Origin: an uncultured Mailhella sp.
Lineage (GTDB): Bacteria; Desulfobacterota; Desulfovibrionia; Desulfovibrionales; Desulfovibrionaceae
Assembly (NCBI GenBank): GCA_910578585.1
Contig: CAJTRG010000005.1
Span: 62,001 to 126,000 of the forward strand
Length of the DNA: 64,000 nucleotides
Reading direction: 5' to 3'
The position numbers were made by a program, and so were the translations under genes. This document shows, in pieces, positions 54,558 through 62,573 of this stretch (positions within the stretch are counted from its first letter, which is position 1; every line of letters begins with the position of its first letter). The notes beneath the pieces were generated by a model. The model saw only the letters and a program-made list of their open reading frames with translations. It was not told the origin of the DNA and searched no databases.

Positions 54558-55040
54558 TTACTCTGCGGACACTTCCCAATCCTTGCAGACATCAATCCAT
54601 TCCTTATAACCGGAATGTTTTTCCAATTCTTCAATAGATAAATTCACCGCGCTGTTGCCGCTGCCTGCTGCCGGATAGACCCGCGCAAAACGTTTCAGCG
54701 AAATATCAAGATACACAGTCACATCTGCATGAATAACAAAAGGGCAAACACCGCCAATGGCATGCCCAATCGCGTTTTCCACCTTATCCGCGGGAATCAT
54801 AATCGCTTTTTGGTGAAATACACCTTTGAATTTTTTATTATCCACCCGTGCATCACCTGCAATCACAATTAAAACGGGTTTATCATCCACAAGAAAAGAC
54901 ATGGTTTTGGCAATTTGCTTTTCCTCACAACCAACAGCTTCCGCTGCCTGCGCCACCGTTGCACTGGATTTTGAACATTCAAGCACCTGCGCTCCCAAAC
55001 CCACACTCTCAAAATACTGCTTCACCGCTTCAAACGACAT
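54558..55040 (-). CDS. YbaK/EbsC-family aminoacyl-tRNA deacylase
   Basis: A 160-aa trans-editing domain that clears misacylated tRNA(Pro). CEEKQIAKTMSFLVDDKPVL with the catalytic Lys, VIAGDARVDNKKF, the IGHAIGGVCPF stretch and YPAAGSGNSAVNLS are typical. The start overlaps the last 11 bp of the ImmA/IrrE-like gene upstream. Confidence 0.92.
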   Translation of the reverse strand: MSFEAVKQYFESVGLGAQVLECSKSSATVAQAAEAVGCEEKQIAKTMSFLVDDKPVLIVIAGDARVDNKKFKGVFHQKAIMIPADKVENAIGHAIGGVCPFVIHADVTVYLDISLKRFARVYPAAGSGNSAVNLSIEELEKHSGYKEWIDVCKDWEVSAE

Positions 55041-55386
55041 AATTCACCTTTCTATTTTTTATTTCCTTAGCCTGAAATTCATTAATTTGATAATCTTTTT
55101 GATTAAACTGCTGAGAAATTTCCCTTAAACTACTTCCATGTCCCAAAACAGCATGCCCTATCTCATGAGCAATAGTAAAACGTTGCCTTGTTTCAGGTTC
55201 ATAATTCGTTACATAAATAGTAGAAGTAGTTGCATCAAAATATCCACTAACTTGAATATTATCAGTTCCTATTACCCTTATGCCTAATTTATTTGCAATT
55301 ACAATAGGTTCAACAGGAAGTGAATAATCCCAATGTTCAAGCAATATTTTCTTTGCAAAATCACTTGCACTATATATCAAACACAT
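55030..55386 (-). CDS. ImmA/IrrE-type metallopeptidase, C-terminus shortened
   Basis: A 118-aa protein with the zinc motif FTIAHEIGHAVLGH and an upstream ASDFAKKILLEHWDYSLPVEP that matches the start of the family. After HEIGH the usual ExxAxxFAAxLLMP helix is replaced by NEFQAKEIKNRK and the frame stops, overlapping the YbaK start. It therefore seems truncated, or a minimal variant. No XRE repressor is adjacent, and it lies next to the tRNA-Ser attachment site, so it may be a remnant of an earlier element. Confidence 0.75.
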   Translation of the reverse strand: MCLIYSASDFAKKILLEHWDYSLPVEPIVIANKLGIRVIGTDNIQVSGYFDATTSTIYVTNYEPETRQRFTIAHEIGHAVLGHGSSLREISQQFNQKDYQINEFQAKEIKNRKVNYVV

Positions 55387-55572
55387 CCCTTTTCATTATT
55401 CACAATTAATATTTGTAAATATGATGCGCAGTTATTAACGTATAATCAATGTTATCATATTGTCAATAAAAACCCCTCATCTCAGGTTTTAATAACAATA
55501 TCACAGCAAAAAATTAATCAATTTGACACTTTCTTCAATACAAGAACTAACTATATTACACCTTAAACAAAA

Positions 55573-55598
55573 AAACTCTCACCAAGAGGTAAGAGTTT
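55573..55598 (-). terminator. Terminator downstream of the tRNA-Ser 3' fragment
   Basis: AAACTCT-C-ACC / GGT-A-AGAGTTT hairpin with an AAGA loop and T-rich minus-strand flank. It is the old terminator of the tRNA-Ser gene. Confidence 0.8.
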
Positions 55599-55611
55599 CT
55601 AAATATTGCGC

Positions 55612-55675
55612 TGGCGGAGAAAGAGAGATTCGAACTCCCGGAGGGCGCAAACCCTCAACGGTTTTCAAGACCGCC
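55612..55675 (-). pseudogene. 3' fragment of tRNA-Ser (TGA), element attachment site
   Basis: Read on the minus strand it contains the anticodon arm CGGTCTTGAAAACCG (anticodon TGA), the long variable arm GAGGGTTTGCGCCCTC, the T arm GGGAGTTCGAATCTCTC and the acceptor 3' strand with G-CCA. The 5' half (acceptor 5' strand and D arm) is absent: the sequence turns to TATAGAAAAAAG. A displaced tRNA 3' end next to an integrase is the usual junction of a tRNA-integrated element. The intact gene should be at the other end, right of this window. Confidence 0.9.
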
Positions 55676-55766
55676 TATAGAAAAAAGTAACCTCTTATGA
55701 CGATTAACTTTTATCTTTTTTATCCGATACTCCACTTTTAAAACTTCTTTAAAAATGGAGGTAATT

Positions 55767-56618
55767 ATGTTTAAAATCGATGATGCCTGGAATTTTTATA
55801 AAGACACCAAAGAAATAAAACAAGATAGTTTAAGGAGAGAAAAAAATAGATATAATAAACATCTTTATCCTTATTGGAAGGATATACCTCTTGAAACTAT
55901 AAAATCAAAAGATATACTGATGTATAAAAAATATCTATCGACACAAAACCTTAGTCCGCAATCAATTAAACTTTGTTTATCATTATTACGAAGAATAATC
56001 AATCGTTCAATCAAACTAGAAATGTGTTCGTTAAAACTCCCGTATTTTGAAATGCCAAAAGTAGATAATAATCGTGTTCGCTTTTTAAGCCAAGAAGAAG
56101 CTCACGAGTTATTATTACAATTAAAAATAAAAAGTGAACTTTGGCACGACATCACGCTTTTTGCATTAAACACAGGCTTACGTGCTAGTGAAATTTTTTC
56201 AATCAGACCATCTGCTGTAAATATTTCACAAAAAACAGTTACAGTCTTTGACACTAAAAATTCCTACTCAAGAACTATTCCACTTAATGATATAGCTCTA
56301 GCTATTGCACATAAGTATCTTTCATTAAACTATATTTATTTATTTTCAAATCGTAAAATAACAACAGTTTCAAGCATTTTCAGAAATGCTGTTAAAAATT
56401 CAAAATTAAATTTAAACATTTCTGACAATCGAGAAAAAATTGTTTTTCACTCATTACGGCATACGTTTGCTTCTTGGTTAGTTCAAAATGGCATTGACAT
56501 ATTTATTGTAGGAAATCTGCTGGGTCACAGAAGTTTACAAATGACTATGCGGTATGCTCATCTTGCACCAGAACAAGGACGAAATGCCGTCAACGTTTTA
56601 ACGCATATCATAAAGTAA
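55767..56618 (+). CDS. Tyrosine recombinase (element integrase)
   Basis: A 283-aa phage-type integrase. A SAM-like N-terminal domain (DIPLETIKSKDILMYKKYL) is followed by the catalytic domain: Arg in NTGLRASEIFSI, HSLRHTFASWL, LLGHRSLQMTMRYAHL with His and the nucleophile Tyr. GGAGG precedes the ATG at 55767; an ATG four codons earlier overlaps the ribosome binding site. It lies about 90 bp from the attachment site and points into the element. Confidence 0.93.
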   Translation: MFKIDDAWNFYKDTKEIKQDSLRREKNRYNKHLYPYWKDIPLETIKSKDILMYKKYLSTQNLSPQSIKLCLSLLRRIINRSIKLEMCSLKLPYFEMPKVDNNRVRFLSQEEAHELLLQLKIKSELWHDITLFALNTGLRASEIFSIRPSAVNISQKTVTVFDTKNSYSRTIPLNDIALAIAHKYLSLNYIYLFSNRKITTVSSIFRNAVKNSKLNLNISDNREKIVFHSLRHTFASWLVQNGIDIFIVGNLLGHRSLQMTMRYAHLAPEQGRNAVNVLTHIIK

Positions 56619-56639
56619 AATAAAATGTCAAGCAATTAG

Positions 56640-56790
56640 ATTTAAATAGAAACGTTTTTTATTTTGGAGTTTATGAGAATTTATTAGAAAATAAATCATC
56701 TTGTTATACTGTTATTAGTGTTTATTAGATTGTATGGTCACTAAATGTAATTTTATTATCATTTAATTAGATTATATTAGATTTTACAAA
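56640..56790. repeat. AT-rich region with TTATTAGA-like direct repeats
   Basis: Variants of TTTATTAGA and ATTAGATT recur (near 56676, 56716, 56721, 56765 and 56775) between the integrase and the candidate oriT. They could be arm-type integrase sites or binding sites of an accessory factor. No gene is seen here. Confidence 0.4.
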
Positions 56791-56842
56791 AAATATTGCA
56801 AAAATCTTACTTCTTGTCTTATAATTACAAAAATCAAAAAGA

Positions 56843-56895
56843 CAGGACAGGTAAAGTAGTACCACTTTTTCAAAGTGCTATACTTTACGTCCTGC
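56843..56895 (+). other. Candidate origin of transfer (oriT) hairpin and nic site
   Basis: A long hairpin: CAGGAC (56843-56848) with GTCCTG (56889-56894), GTAAAGTA (56851-56858) with TACTTTAC (56881-56888), and CACTTT (56863-56868) with AAAGTG (56872-56877). The right arm ends in GTCCTG followed by C, like the ATCCTG-C cleavage site of MOBP relaxases, so nicking is predicted between 56894 and 56895. The MobC-like and relaxase genes follow. Confidence 0.72.
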
Positions 56896-56952
56896 CATTG
56901 CATGGAGCTTAAGCTTATTCGCCTGCGGCTCAACGCTAAAAAAGGAATAAAA

Positions 56953-57267
56953 ATGAAACGAAAAAAAATAGTCAAAGCATATTTATCCGATGAAGAATAT
57001 TCCCAGGTTGTTCATGCAAGCGAAACAACTGGATTGACTATTTCCAAGTTTGTAAAAAACGTCTGTTTGGGAACTCCGCTGCCCAACAGAGAAACAACAA
57101 ACTTTCGTTTGGAGTTATTAAAAACAGCAGCGGACATGGGACGGCTTGGCGGTTTATTAAAAATGGCAATTTCCAACGGCATGGAAAAACGAAAAGTACA
57201 GCCGCTGCTTGATGAAATTACAGAACGCCAAAAAGAATTGAAACAAATAGCAAGTAAAATAAAATGA
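56953..57267 (+). CDS. MobC/TraJ-like relaxosome accessory protein
   Basis: A 104-aa protein that begins with a basic stretch (KRKKIVKAYLSDEEY) and a probable ribbon-helix-helix (TTGLTISKFVKNVCLG). LKTAADMGRLGGLLKMAI matches the MobC-type helical motif. It would bind oriT and recruit the relaxase. AAAGGAA precedes the ATG at 56953. The relaxase start overlaps its stop by 4 bp. Confidence 0.82.
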   Translation: MKRKKIVKAYLSDEEYSQVVHASETTGLTISKFVKNVCLGTPLPNRETTNFRLELLKTAADMGRLGGLLKMAISNGMEKRKVQPLLDEITERQKELKQIASKIK

Positions 57268-59306
57268 TTAGCAAGCATATCCATTGTAAAGCAAGTAACG
57301 ACAATTATAAAAGGCTTGCTGATTATATAGCAGCTGCCAAGCATAGCAGGAAACAGGAAAAATGCCTGTTCTCTTGGTGTGCTGGCTGCATCGATGATGC
57401 AGATTATGAATCTTCCATAACAGAAATTGAACTTACCCAATCATTAAATACTCGCTCAGAAAAAGAAAAATCCTATCATCTAATTGTGAGTTTTCGCAAG
57501 GAAGACGAGGGAAAACTCACAAAAGAAGATTTTAAAAACATAGAGCAGGAATTTGCAAAAGCCCTTGGCTTTGAGGAACATCAACGGCATTGCGGAGTAC
57601 ATATCAACACGGACAATATTCATATGCATATTGCCTATAACATGATACATCCGCAAAAACATACACGCCATGAACCGTATCGGGATTATAAAGTTCGTGA
57701 TGAAGTATGCCGCAAAATTGAAAAACAATATAATCTAGCCATTGATAACGGCATTGATAAAGACTACTTATCAGTAAAACTCAATGATACTTCTGCTCGT
57801 GTTGAAGCACAAACCGGAGAAGAAAGTTTTGAACGGTACTGCCATAATCAGCATGATGATATTATGGAACTGATTGAAAAAGCCAAAAACTGGCAAGACG
57901 TCCATAAAACGTTTGCTTTGTTTGGCTTACATTTAAAACAATCAGGCAACGGACTGGCTATAAAAAACGCAAAAGGCAAGCAAGTCATAAAAGCAAGCAG
58001 TCTTGACAGAAAGCTTTCACTTGCAAGCCTTTCAAAACAGTTTGGGAAATTTGAGCAAGCTAAAAATATTGAAAATATCCTGCCCACAATTTGGTATAAA
58101 AAGAAACCTGCTCAACAGAACCCGGACATCAAGGAACTGTGGCAGGAATTTATAAAACAAAATGGTCAGGAAGAGATCCAGACAATCAAGGAAAAATTCT
58201 ACAAAGAAAAAGTCAAACTCATTACGCTTGGTGTAAATCGCAAAACTAAATCCGAATTGATGAAATTAACACGCAGCAAAGAACTTGCAGAAATAAATGC
58301 CGTCCGCATGAAATTAAGCAGAAACCAAACCAAAAACTGGCTCAAGTTTTTACAAGAAAAAGCAAACAACGGTGATGAACGAGCATTAAGAGTGCTGCAA
58401 TCAAAACGACCAAAAATCAATCCGTACAAAGATGAATTATGGACGGCTTTTATCAAAGACCAGCAGCAGGCAATGCACTTGGCACGGCTTGACTTGAAAG
58501 GCAAAGTCTTAACTCCGGAACAAAGAAACGAGGAATTGGAAAATATTGCAGCTGACTATGCTATAACGGAACAAAATTTTAAACGTTATCTCAAAACAGA
58601 AGCCGACAATGGCAATAACAAAGCCATGTCATTATTAAAATCAGAAGAAAAACAGGAAGTGCCGCAAGTTGAAAGTACCAGGGAACGTTTATGGCAAGCC
58701 TTTGAAAAAGACCAAGCCATTGCTTTCAAACTTGCAAAAGAAGATTTGAAAGGAAAAATCTTGAGTGCTGCACAATTTATCGAGGAAGTCCAAGACCTCA
58801 AAAATAATTATGAAGCCAATCAGGAAAACTTTATCCGGTACTTGCGTTCAGAACTTAAAAATGGCAACAAGGAAGTGTCTTCTATCTTGAGGTTTGAACA
58901 GCAGGATTATAAAGACAAGCATCTGACTTCCAAGTACCAGCAGTCGCTTATAAATCGGGATATTCAAATTAAAGCAAAACAGGATATTTTACAGTCAAAC
59001 TCATCTCACCAAGTGAAGAAAAAACTGCTGGACATCCAAGTTATGGAACAAATCCTGAAAAAACCTGTTGACTATAAAATCAGCCGTACTGGGGCAATTA
59101 TTTACAATACTCCAAAAGGAAAAATCATAGACGAAGGCAAACGTATTGTCTTTGCTGACAGTGCCAAAGACTTGGCAGCCGAATACTTTTCAGTAAAAAG
59201 TGGCTTGCAGAATATTACGTTTAAACAAAATAATGGTATCAATAAAAACATTATCAATACCAAATCAGCACAGTATATAAGAAAAACCCAAGGATTAAGC
59301 AGATAA
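57264..59306 (+). CDS. MOBP-type relaxase (TraI/MobA family)
   Basis: Nicks oriT and leads the strand in transfer. In the 680-aa protein, motif III GVHINTDNIHMHIAYNMIHP (H113, H120 and H122) and EKEKSYHLIVSF are intact; the nucleophile is probably Y21 or Y15. The middle holds three related units of about 75 residues (each with ELWxxF, an xDLKGK or similar segment, and ending in GNxxAxxxL). The C-terminus (DYKISRTGAIIYNTPKGKI) resembles the LPD7-type domain of large relaxases. Overlaps the MobC-like gene. Confidence 0.9.
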   Translation: MISKHIHCKASNDNYKRLADYIAAAKHSRKQEKCLFSWCAGCIDDADYESSITEIELTQSLNTRSEKEKSYHLIVSFRKEDEGKLTKEDFKNIEQEFAKALGFEEHQRHCGVHINTDNIHMHIAYNMIHPQKHTRHEPYRDYKVRDEVCRKIEKQYNLAIDNGIDKDYLSVKLNDTSARVEAQTGEESFERYCHNQHDDIMELIEKAKNWQDVHKTFALFGLHLKQSGNGLAIKNAKGKQVIKASSLDRKLSLASLSKQFGKFEQAKNIENILPTIWYKKKPAQQNPDIKELWQEFIKQNGQEEIQTIKEKFYKEKVKLITLGVNRKTKSELMKLTRSKELAEINAVRMKLSRNQTKNWLKFLQEKANNGDERALRVLQSKRPKINPYKDELWTAFIKDQQQAMHLARLDLKGKVLTPEQRNEELENIAADYAITEQNFKRYLKTEADNGNNKAMSLLKSEEKQEVPQVESTRERLWQAFEKDQAIAFKLAKEDLKGKILSAAQFIEEVQDLKNNYEANQENFIRYLRSELKNGNKEVSSILRFEQQDYKDKHLTSKYQQSLINRDIQIKAKQDILQSNSSHQVKKKLLDIQVMEQILKKPVDYKISRTGAIIYNTPKGKIIDEGKRIVFADSAKDLAAEYFSVKSGLQNITFKQNNGINKNIINTKSAQYIRKTQGLSR

Positions 59307-59353
59307 AAAAAGCTGCTCATTAAGAACTGCTTTTTATTCTTTACTTATTTATT

Positions 59354-59965
59354 TTAAAAATCAAAATTTAATATTAGAGAAGTTATTTTTTCTTTTTCAA
59401 TTTTTTTCTGAATTATTGAATAGAAATTATTCAACTGTTTTTTTACTGATTTCTTTTCTAGTATTTTAGTATAAATTCCAGTTAATAATAAAACGAAAAA
59501 AATTGGCAAATTCATATAATAGAGAGAAATTATTGCACCTAAAAAGTTAAATCCAGAAAAGAAATTTAAAATTATTTCTTTCTTTGAGTAAAATATACGT
59601 TTATCTTTTTCATAAAATTTATGGCAACGAGTATAATCCTTATTGCCAGAAAACAAAAATTTTATAATTGGTATTACATCTTTTTGAAGATTGTTTTGAA
59701 TTTGATAAGATATAAATGTTAAAATATCTCCTTCATGAAAAGGTATCAAGTTATCACTTATATCAATGTATTCTTTTTCATTATTTTCCTTTAAAATACA
59801 GATTATTCGTTTCTTAACATTTTTACCATCAATAAATTGATACCATTCTGCTATTGATAATATTTTACCTGTATAAAAATAAAACGTAACAGTATAATCG
59901 TTGATATCAACTACTTCAGTAAAAGAAAACTGAGAAACTGATGTTTCATGTTCTAAGTTACTCAT
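59354..59965 (-). CDS. Unknown membrane protein
   Basis: Not recognised. The 203-aa protein has a polar N-terminal domain (residues 1-125, beta-rich by eye) and two close hydrophobic segments around 134-172 (FSGFNFLGAIISLYYM, LPIFFVLLLTGIY), then a basic helical tail (KKIEKEKI). Very AT-rich. It is antisense to the relaxase and 49 bp from the next gene start. The AGGAAATAAG leader supports the ATG. Confidence 0.6.
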   Translation of the reverse strand: MSNLEHETSVSQFSFTEVVDINDYTVTFYFYTGKILSIAEWYQFIDGKNVKKRIICILKENNEKEYIDISDNLIPFHEGDILTFISYQIQNNLQKDVIPIIKFLFSGNKDYTRCHKFYEKDKRIFYSKKEIILNFFSGFNFLGAIISLYYMNLPIFFVLLLTGIYTKILEKKSVKKQLNNFYSIIQKKIEKEKITSLILNFDF

Positions 59966-60014
59966 AACTTATTTCCTTCTATACGATTTCTATTCATAGT
60001 AATACCTAATCAAA

Positions 60015-60527
60015 TTATTGATTAAATAATTTCAAAGTTTCTTTAGCAAATTTATTACCTTTTTCAACTGCTTCTAATAATAAATTAAATGCTATTTTTT
60101 TATCTTGTTTTATATCGTATTCATCACTCCCATTTAAATATAATAACGCAAGATGATATAAAGCATCTTTATTGCCATCATCTGCTTTTAATTTTAATTT
60201 TTCAAATTTTAATCTTGCTTTTTGAATATTATTATTTTCAAGTTGTTGTTGTTTTTCAATAACAGTAAATTTTCTCTTTTCTAAAACAGGGTCAATTCCC
60301 CTTACAAGCAAAAGCTTCAATTCATCACGCTTGTTACGCGCGTCATTTAAGCTTACTTCTGGATACGGTCCAAGTGAAACCCTGTTTTTTTTACCTTGAA
60401 AAGAATAGCGAAAACGCCAATATTTTTTGCCTGTTGGCATGATTTCAAGATAAAGCCCTCTGTCGTCACTAACAGCATACCTTGTTTCTTTTGGAGTTAA
60501 ACTTTTAATCTGGTTATTGTTTAACAT
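60015..60527 (-). CDS. Chimera of integrase N-terminal domain (DUF4102) and a Sel1-like repeat
   Basis: Residues 1-83 (LTPKETRYAVSDDRGLYLEI, KYWRFRYSFQGKKNRVSLGPYPEVSL, RDELKLLLVRGIDPV) match the arm-binding DUF4102 domain that starts P4-type integrases. The catalytic domain is absent. After a charged linker (90-110), residues 112-170 form a Sel1-type repeat (DGNKDALYHLALLYLNG...AFNLLLEAVEKGNKFAKETL). The frame is intact from ATG to stop, so it is a fusion and not simple decay. Two Sel1 proteins lie nearby. Confidence 0.8.
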   Translation of the reverse strand: MLNNNQIKSLTPKETRYAVSDDRGLYLEIMPTGKKYWRFRYSFQGKKNRVSLGPYPEVSLNDARNKRDELKLLLVRGIDPVLEKRKFTVIEKQQQLENNNIQKARLKFEKLKLKADDGNKDALYHLALLYLNGSDEYDIKQDKKIAFNLLLEAVEKGNKFAKETLKLFNQ

Positions 60528-60611
60528 TTTTCAATTCTACCTATTGAAATATATAATAAAAATTATATTTATTGTATACAATTATTTTATTTTATAGAAA
60601 TATACTTCTGA

Positions 60612-60628
60612 TGTACATTTTAATGTAC
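60612..60628. promoter_or_regulatory. Inverted repeat upstream of the chimera gene
   Basis: GTACATT-TT-AATGTAC, a 7-2-7 inverted repeat about 85 bp before the ATG at 60527. Operator-like; no binder assigned. Confidence 0.4.
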
Positions 60629-60653
60629 TTTTTTTGTTTGTCAAGTTATAAAA

Positions 60654-60677
60654 AAAAGCAGTTTAAAAACTGCTTTT
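60654..60677 (-). terminator. Terminator of the 61.5-60.7 kb gene pair
   Basis: AAAAAGCAGTTT / AAACTGCTTTTT stem with a two- to four-base centre, T-rich on both strands. Confidence 0.8.
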
Positions 60678-60720
60678 TATCATTAGTTGAATTAGACAGA
60701 CAGTGTCTGGAAAATTTAAA

Positions 60721-61278
60721 TTATCGAGATAAACCCTTTGATTTTGATAATCCTAAATGGTCATTTATCATTTTTGTATGCTCTCTTTCAATAAAACGAA
60801 GAGCTTCCTGTCTTTTTTTATAAAATAAATCTTCAGCTGGTGTTTTATTCGCTCCAGCAATACTTGAAATTTTTCGGCATTGAGATTGAATACCATTTTT
60901 CATAGTAGGGTCATTTATAGGTTTTGTTGCCCAACCAATATTTTTATGGGCTTCACGAAATTTATTAACAACATAATCCTTATCCTGGCATCGTACCCAA
61001 TATTCCTTTAACTCATACAAGGCAGATAAAGAGTCACGTCGTTTATCTTCTTGTTCTGTTTTAAAAAAGTCATACTCTTGAGCGTCTTTTTCAAGCTCAA
61101 AAAGTTGATTAATATCTTTATTTTTTAAAGCAACAGAAATCAAATTAGCATATTTTAATAAAGAATCCGAATATCTTTGTCTATCTTTTGAACGCAATTC
61201 AGCTGCTTCAGCTGCTTGCTTTGCAATTGAAAGTATTGATATTGGTTTTAAATTATTCTTCAAGCCATTCTTTGCCAT
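60721..61278 (-). CDS. Unknown basic helical protein
   Basis: Not recognised. The 185-aa protein is rich in Lys, Glu and Ala and looks helical (IAKQAAEAAELRSKDRQRYSD, LIKN-type spacing). Its last residues GLSKSKGLSR resemble the QGLSR end of the relaxase. It overlaps the upstream 79-aa gene by 26 bp, so the two are a coupled pair. Confidence 0.55.
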   Translation of the reverse strand: MAKNGLKNNLKPISILSIAKQAAEAAELRSKDRQRYSDSLLKYANLISVALKNKDINQLFELEKDAQEYDFFKTEQEDKRRDSLSALYELKEYWVRCQDKDYVVNKFREAHKNIGWATKPINDPTMKNGIQSQCRKISSIAGANKTPAEDLFYKKRQEALRFIEREHTKMINDHLGLSKSKGLSR

Positions 61279-61492
61279 AATACTTTACTGCCTCTGATAA
61301 GTTTATGCCTGACTCAATAACAGCTTTAATTCCATAACGTTGTTTTAAATTATTTGCCAACCCAGGTAAAATAGGTATTTCTAATTGTACTTTTTCAGCT
61401 TCTTCATATTTCCCTTGTTCTTCTAAATCCATCCATTTATAGCCTAGGTCAGCGGCTTCTAATACAGTATATTCTCGCAAATTGGGTTCCAT
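61253..61492 (-). CDS. Unknown small acidic protein
   Basis: Not recognised. The 79-aa protein is acidic (MEPNLREYTVLEAADLGYKW, MDLEEQGKYEEAEKV) with a short TPR-like helix pair. AAGGAGGAAATT gives a strong ribosome binding site. The small-acidic-then-larger-basic overlapping layout is like many toxin-antitoxin pairs, but no family supports that. Confidence 0.6.
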   Translation of the reverse strand: MEPNLREYTVLEAADLGYKWMDLEEQGKYEEAEKVQLEIPILPGLANNLKQRYGIKAVIESGINLSEAVKYYGKEWLEE

Positions 61493-61547
61493 AATTTCCT
61501 CCTTTTAAGGTTTATAAATTATAAAATACCTAAATAAAAATGTAAAG

Positions 61548-62546
61548 TTAAGCATTATTGTTTGGTAGAACACCAAACAAAATTTTGACGGCATTTTTAG
61601 CTTTTTCATTGCCTTTTTCCAAAGATTTGAGAAATAATTCCAAAGCTGTATTGATATTTTTTTCAACGCCTTTTCCTGTTAAATACAATTGACCTAATTC
61701 ATATAACGCATCTGAATTTTTTTGTTCTGCTGCTTTTGAAAACCATTCAAAAGCTTTATGATAATCAGGTTCAATACCGATACCTTGTAAATATAATTGC
61801 CCTAAGCGGCATTGAGCTAATGATACACCTTTGTCTGCTGATTTAGTATAATGTTCAATAGCATTTTCAATGTCGTTATCTTCTTCATAAATTTTGGCAA
61901 TTTCGTATTCAGCTTTCATATCATTTGGTGTTCCATCTGAAGCTTCACATAAAAAATCCCATGCCTTGTCTAAATTTTGTTGTACTCCTAATCCATAATT
62001 ATACATATAGCCTAATTCATAATAACAATAATCAGTAAATTCATCAAAATCACATGTGCCTTTTCTAAAATGATAATATTCTGATATCATTTTAAATGCT
62101 TTTGCATAATTAATTTTTGTCCCATTACCGTAAAAATAGCAATAGCCTAAATAAAGCTTAGCTGGTTCAAAATTCTGTTTTACAGATAAAAAAAGATACT
62201 CAAAAGCTTTATCAAAATTTTGTTTTACAATGTAGCCTTTATAAAAATGCCATCCAACAATAAATAAACTTTCCTTATCATTGAGTTTGGCTGAAGATAA
62301 ATACCATTTAAATGATTTTACATCATCTCTTGTTACACCTAAACCATTATGATACATATATCCTAGCATTTTTTGAGCTTCTGTATTTCCTGAATTAGCA
62401 GCCATATGAAACCATTTAAATGCCTCAATATTAATATCAAAATCAAAATAAGAAAAATATTCCCAAGCTAAATCAACTTGTGCTTCAATATTTCCAGATT
62501 CTGCCAATGTTATTAATTTCTGAATTTGTTCATTATTCAAGCTCAT
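61548..62546 (-). CDS. Sel1-like repeat protein A
   Basis: A 332-aa solenoid of about eight Sel1-like repeats (AQKMLGYMYHNGLGVTRDDVKSFKWYL-type units, e.g. LGYCYFYGNGTKINYAKAF, LGQLYLQGIGIEPDYHKAFEW, LGQLYLTGKGVEKN). There is no signal peptide, so it is cytosolic unless secreted otherwise. Its last 60 residues match the C-terminus of the next gene upstream almost exactly, which indicates duplication. Sel1 proteins act as protein-interaction scaffolds; the partner is unknown. Confidence 0.85.
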   Translation of the reverse strand: MSLNNEQIQKLITLAESGNIEAQVDLAWEYFSYFDFDINIEAFKWFHMAANSGNTEAQKMLGYMYHNGLGVTRDDVKSFKWYLSSAKLNDKESLFIVGWHFYKGYIVKQNFDKAFEYLFLSVKQNFEPAKLYLGYCYFYGNGTKINYAKAFKMISEYYHFRKGTCDFDEFTDYCYYELGYMYNYGLGVQQNLDKAWDFLCEASDGTPNDMKAEYEIAKIYEEDNDIENAIEHYTKSADKGVSLAQCRLGQLYLQGIGIEPDYHKAFEWFSKAAEQKNSDALYELGQLYLTGKGVEKNINTALELFLKSLEKGNEKAKNAVKILFGVLPNNNA

Positions 62547-62573
62547 AGTTATACCTTCTTTATTTTTTTAAAG

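Noticed and set aside
56640..56790. Repeats near the integrase considered as a CRISPR array or replication iterons
   Set aside because: The repeats are short, irregular and variably spaced, with no uniform spacers and no replication initiator gene nearby.
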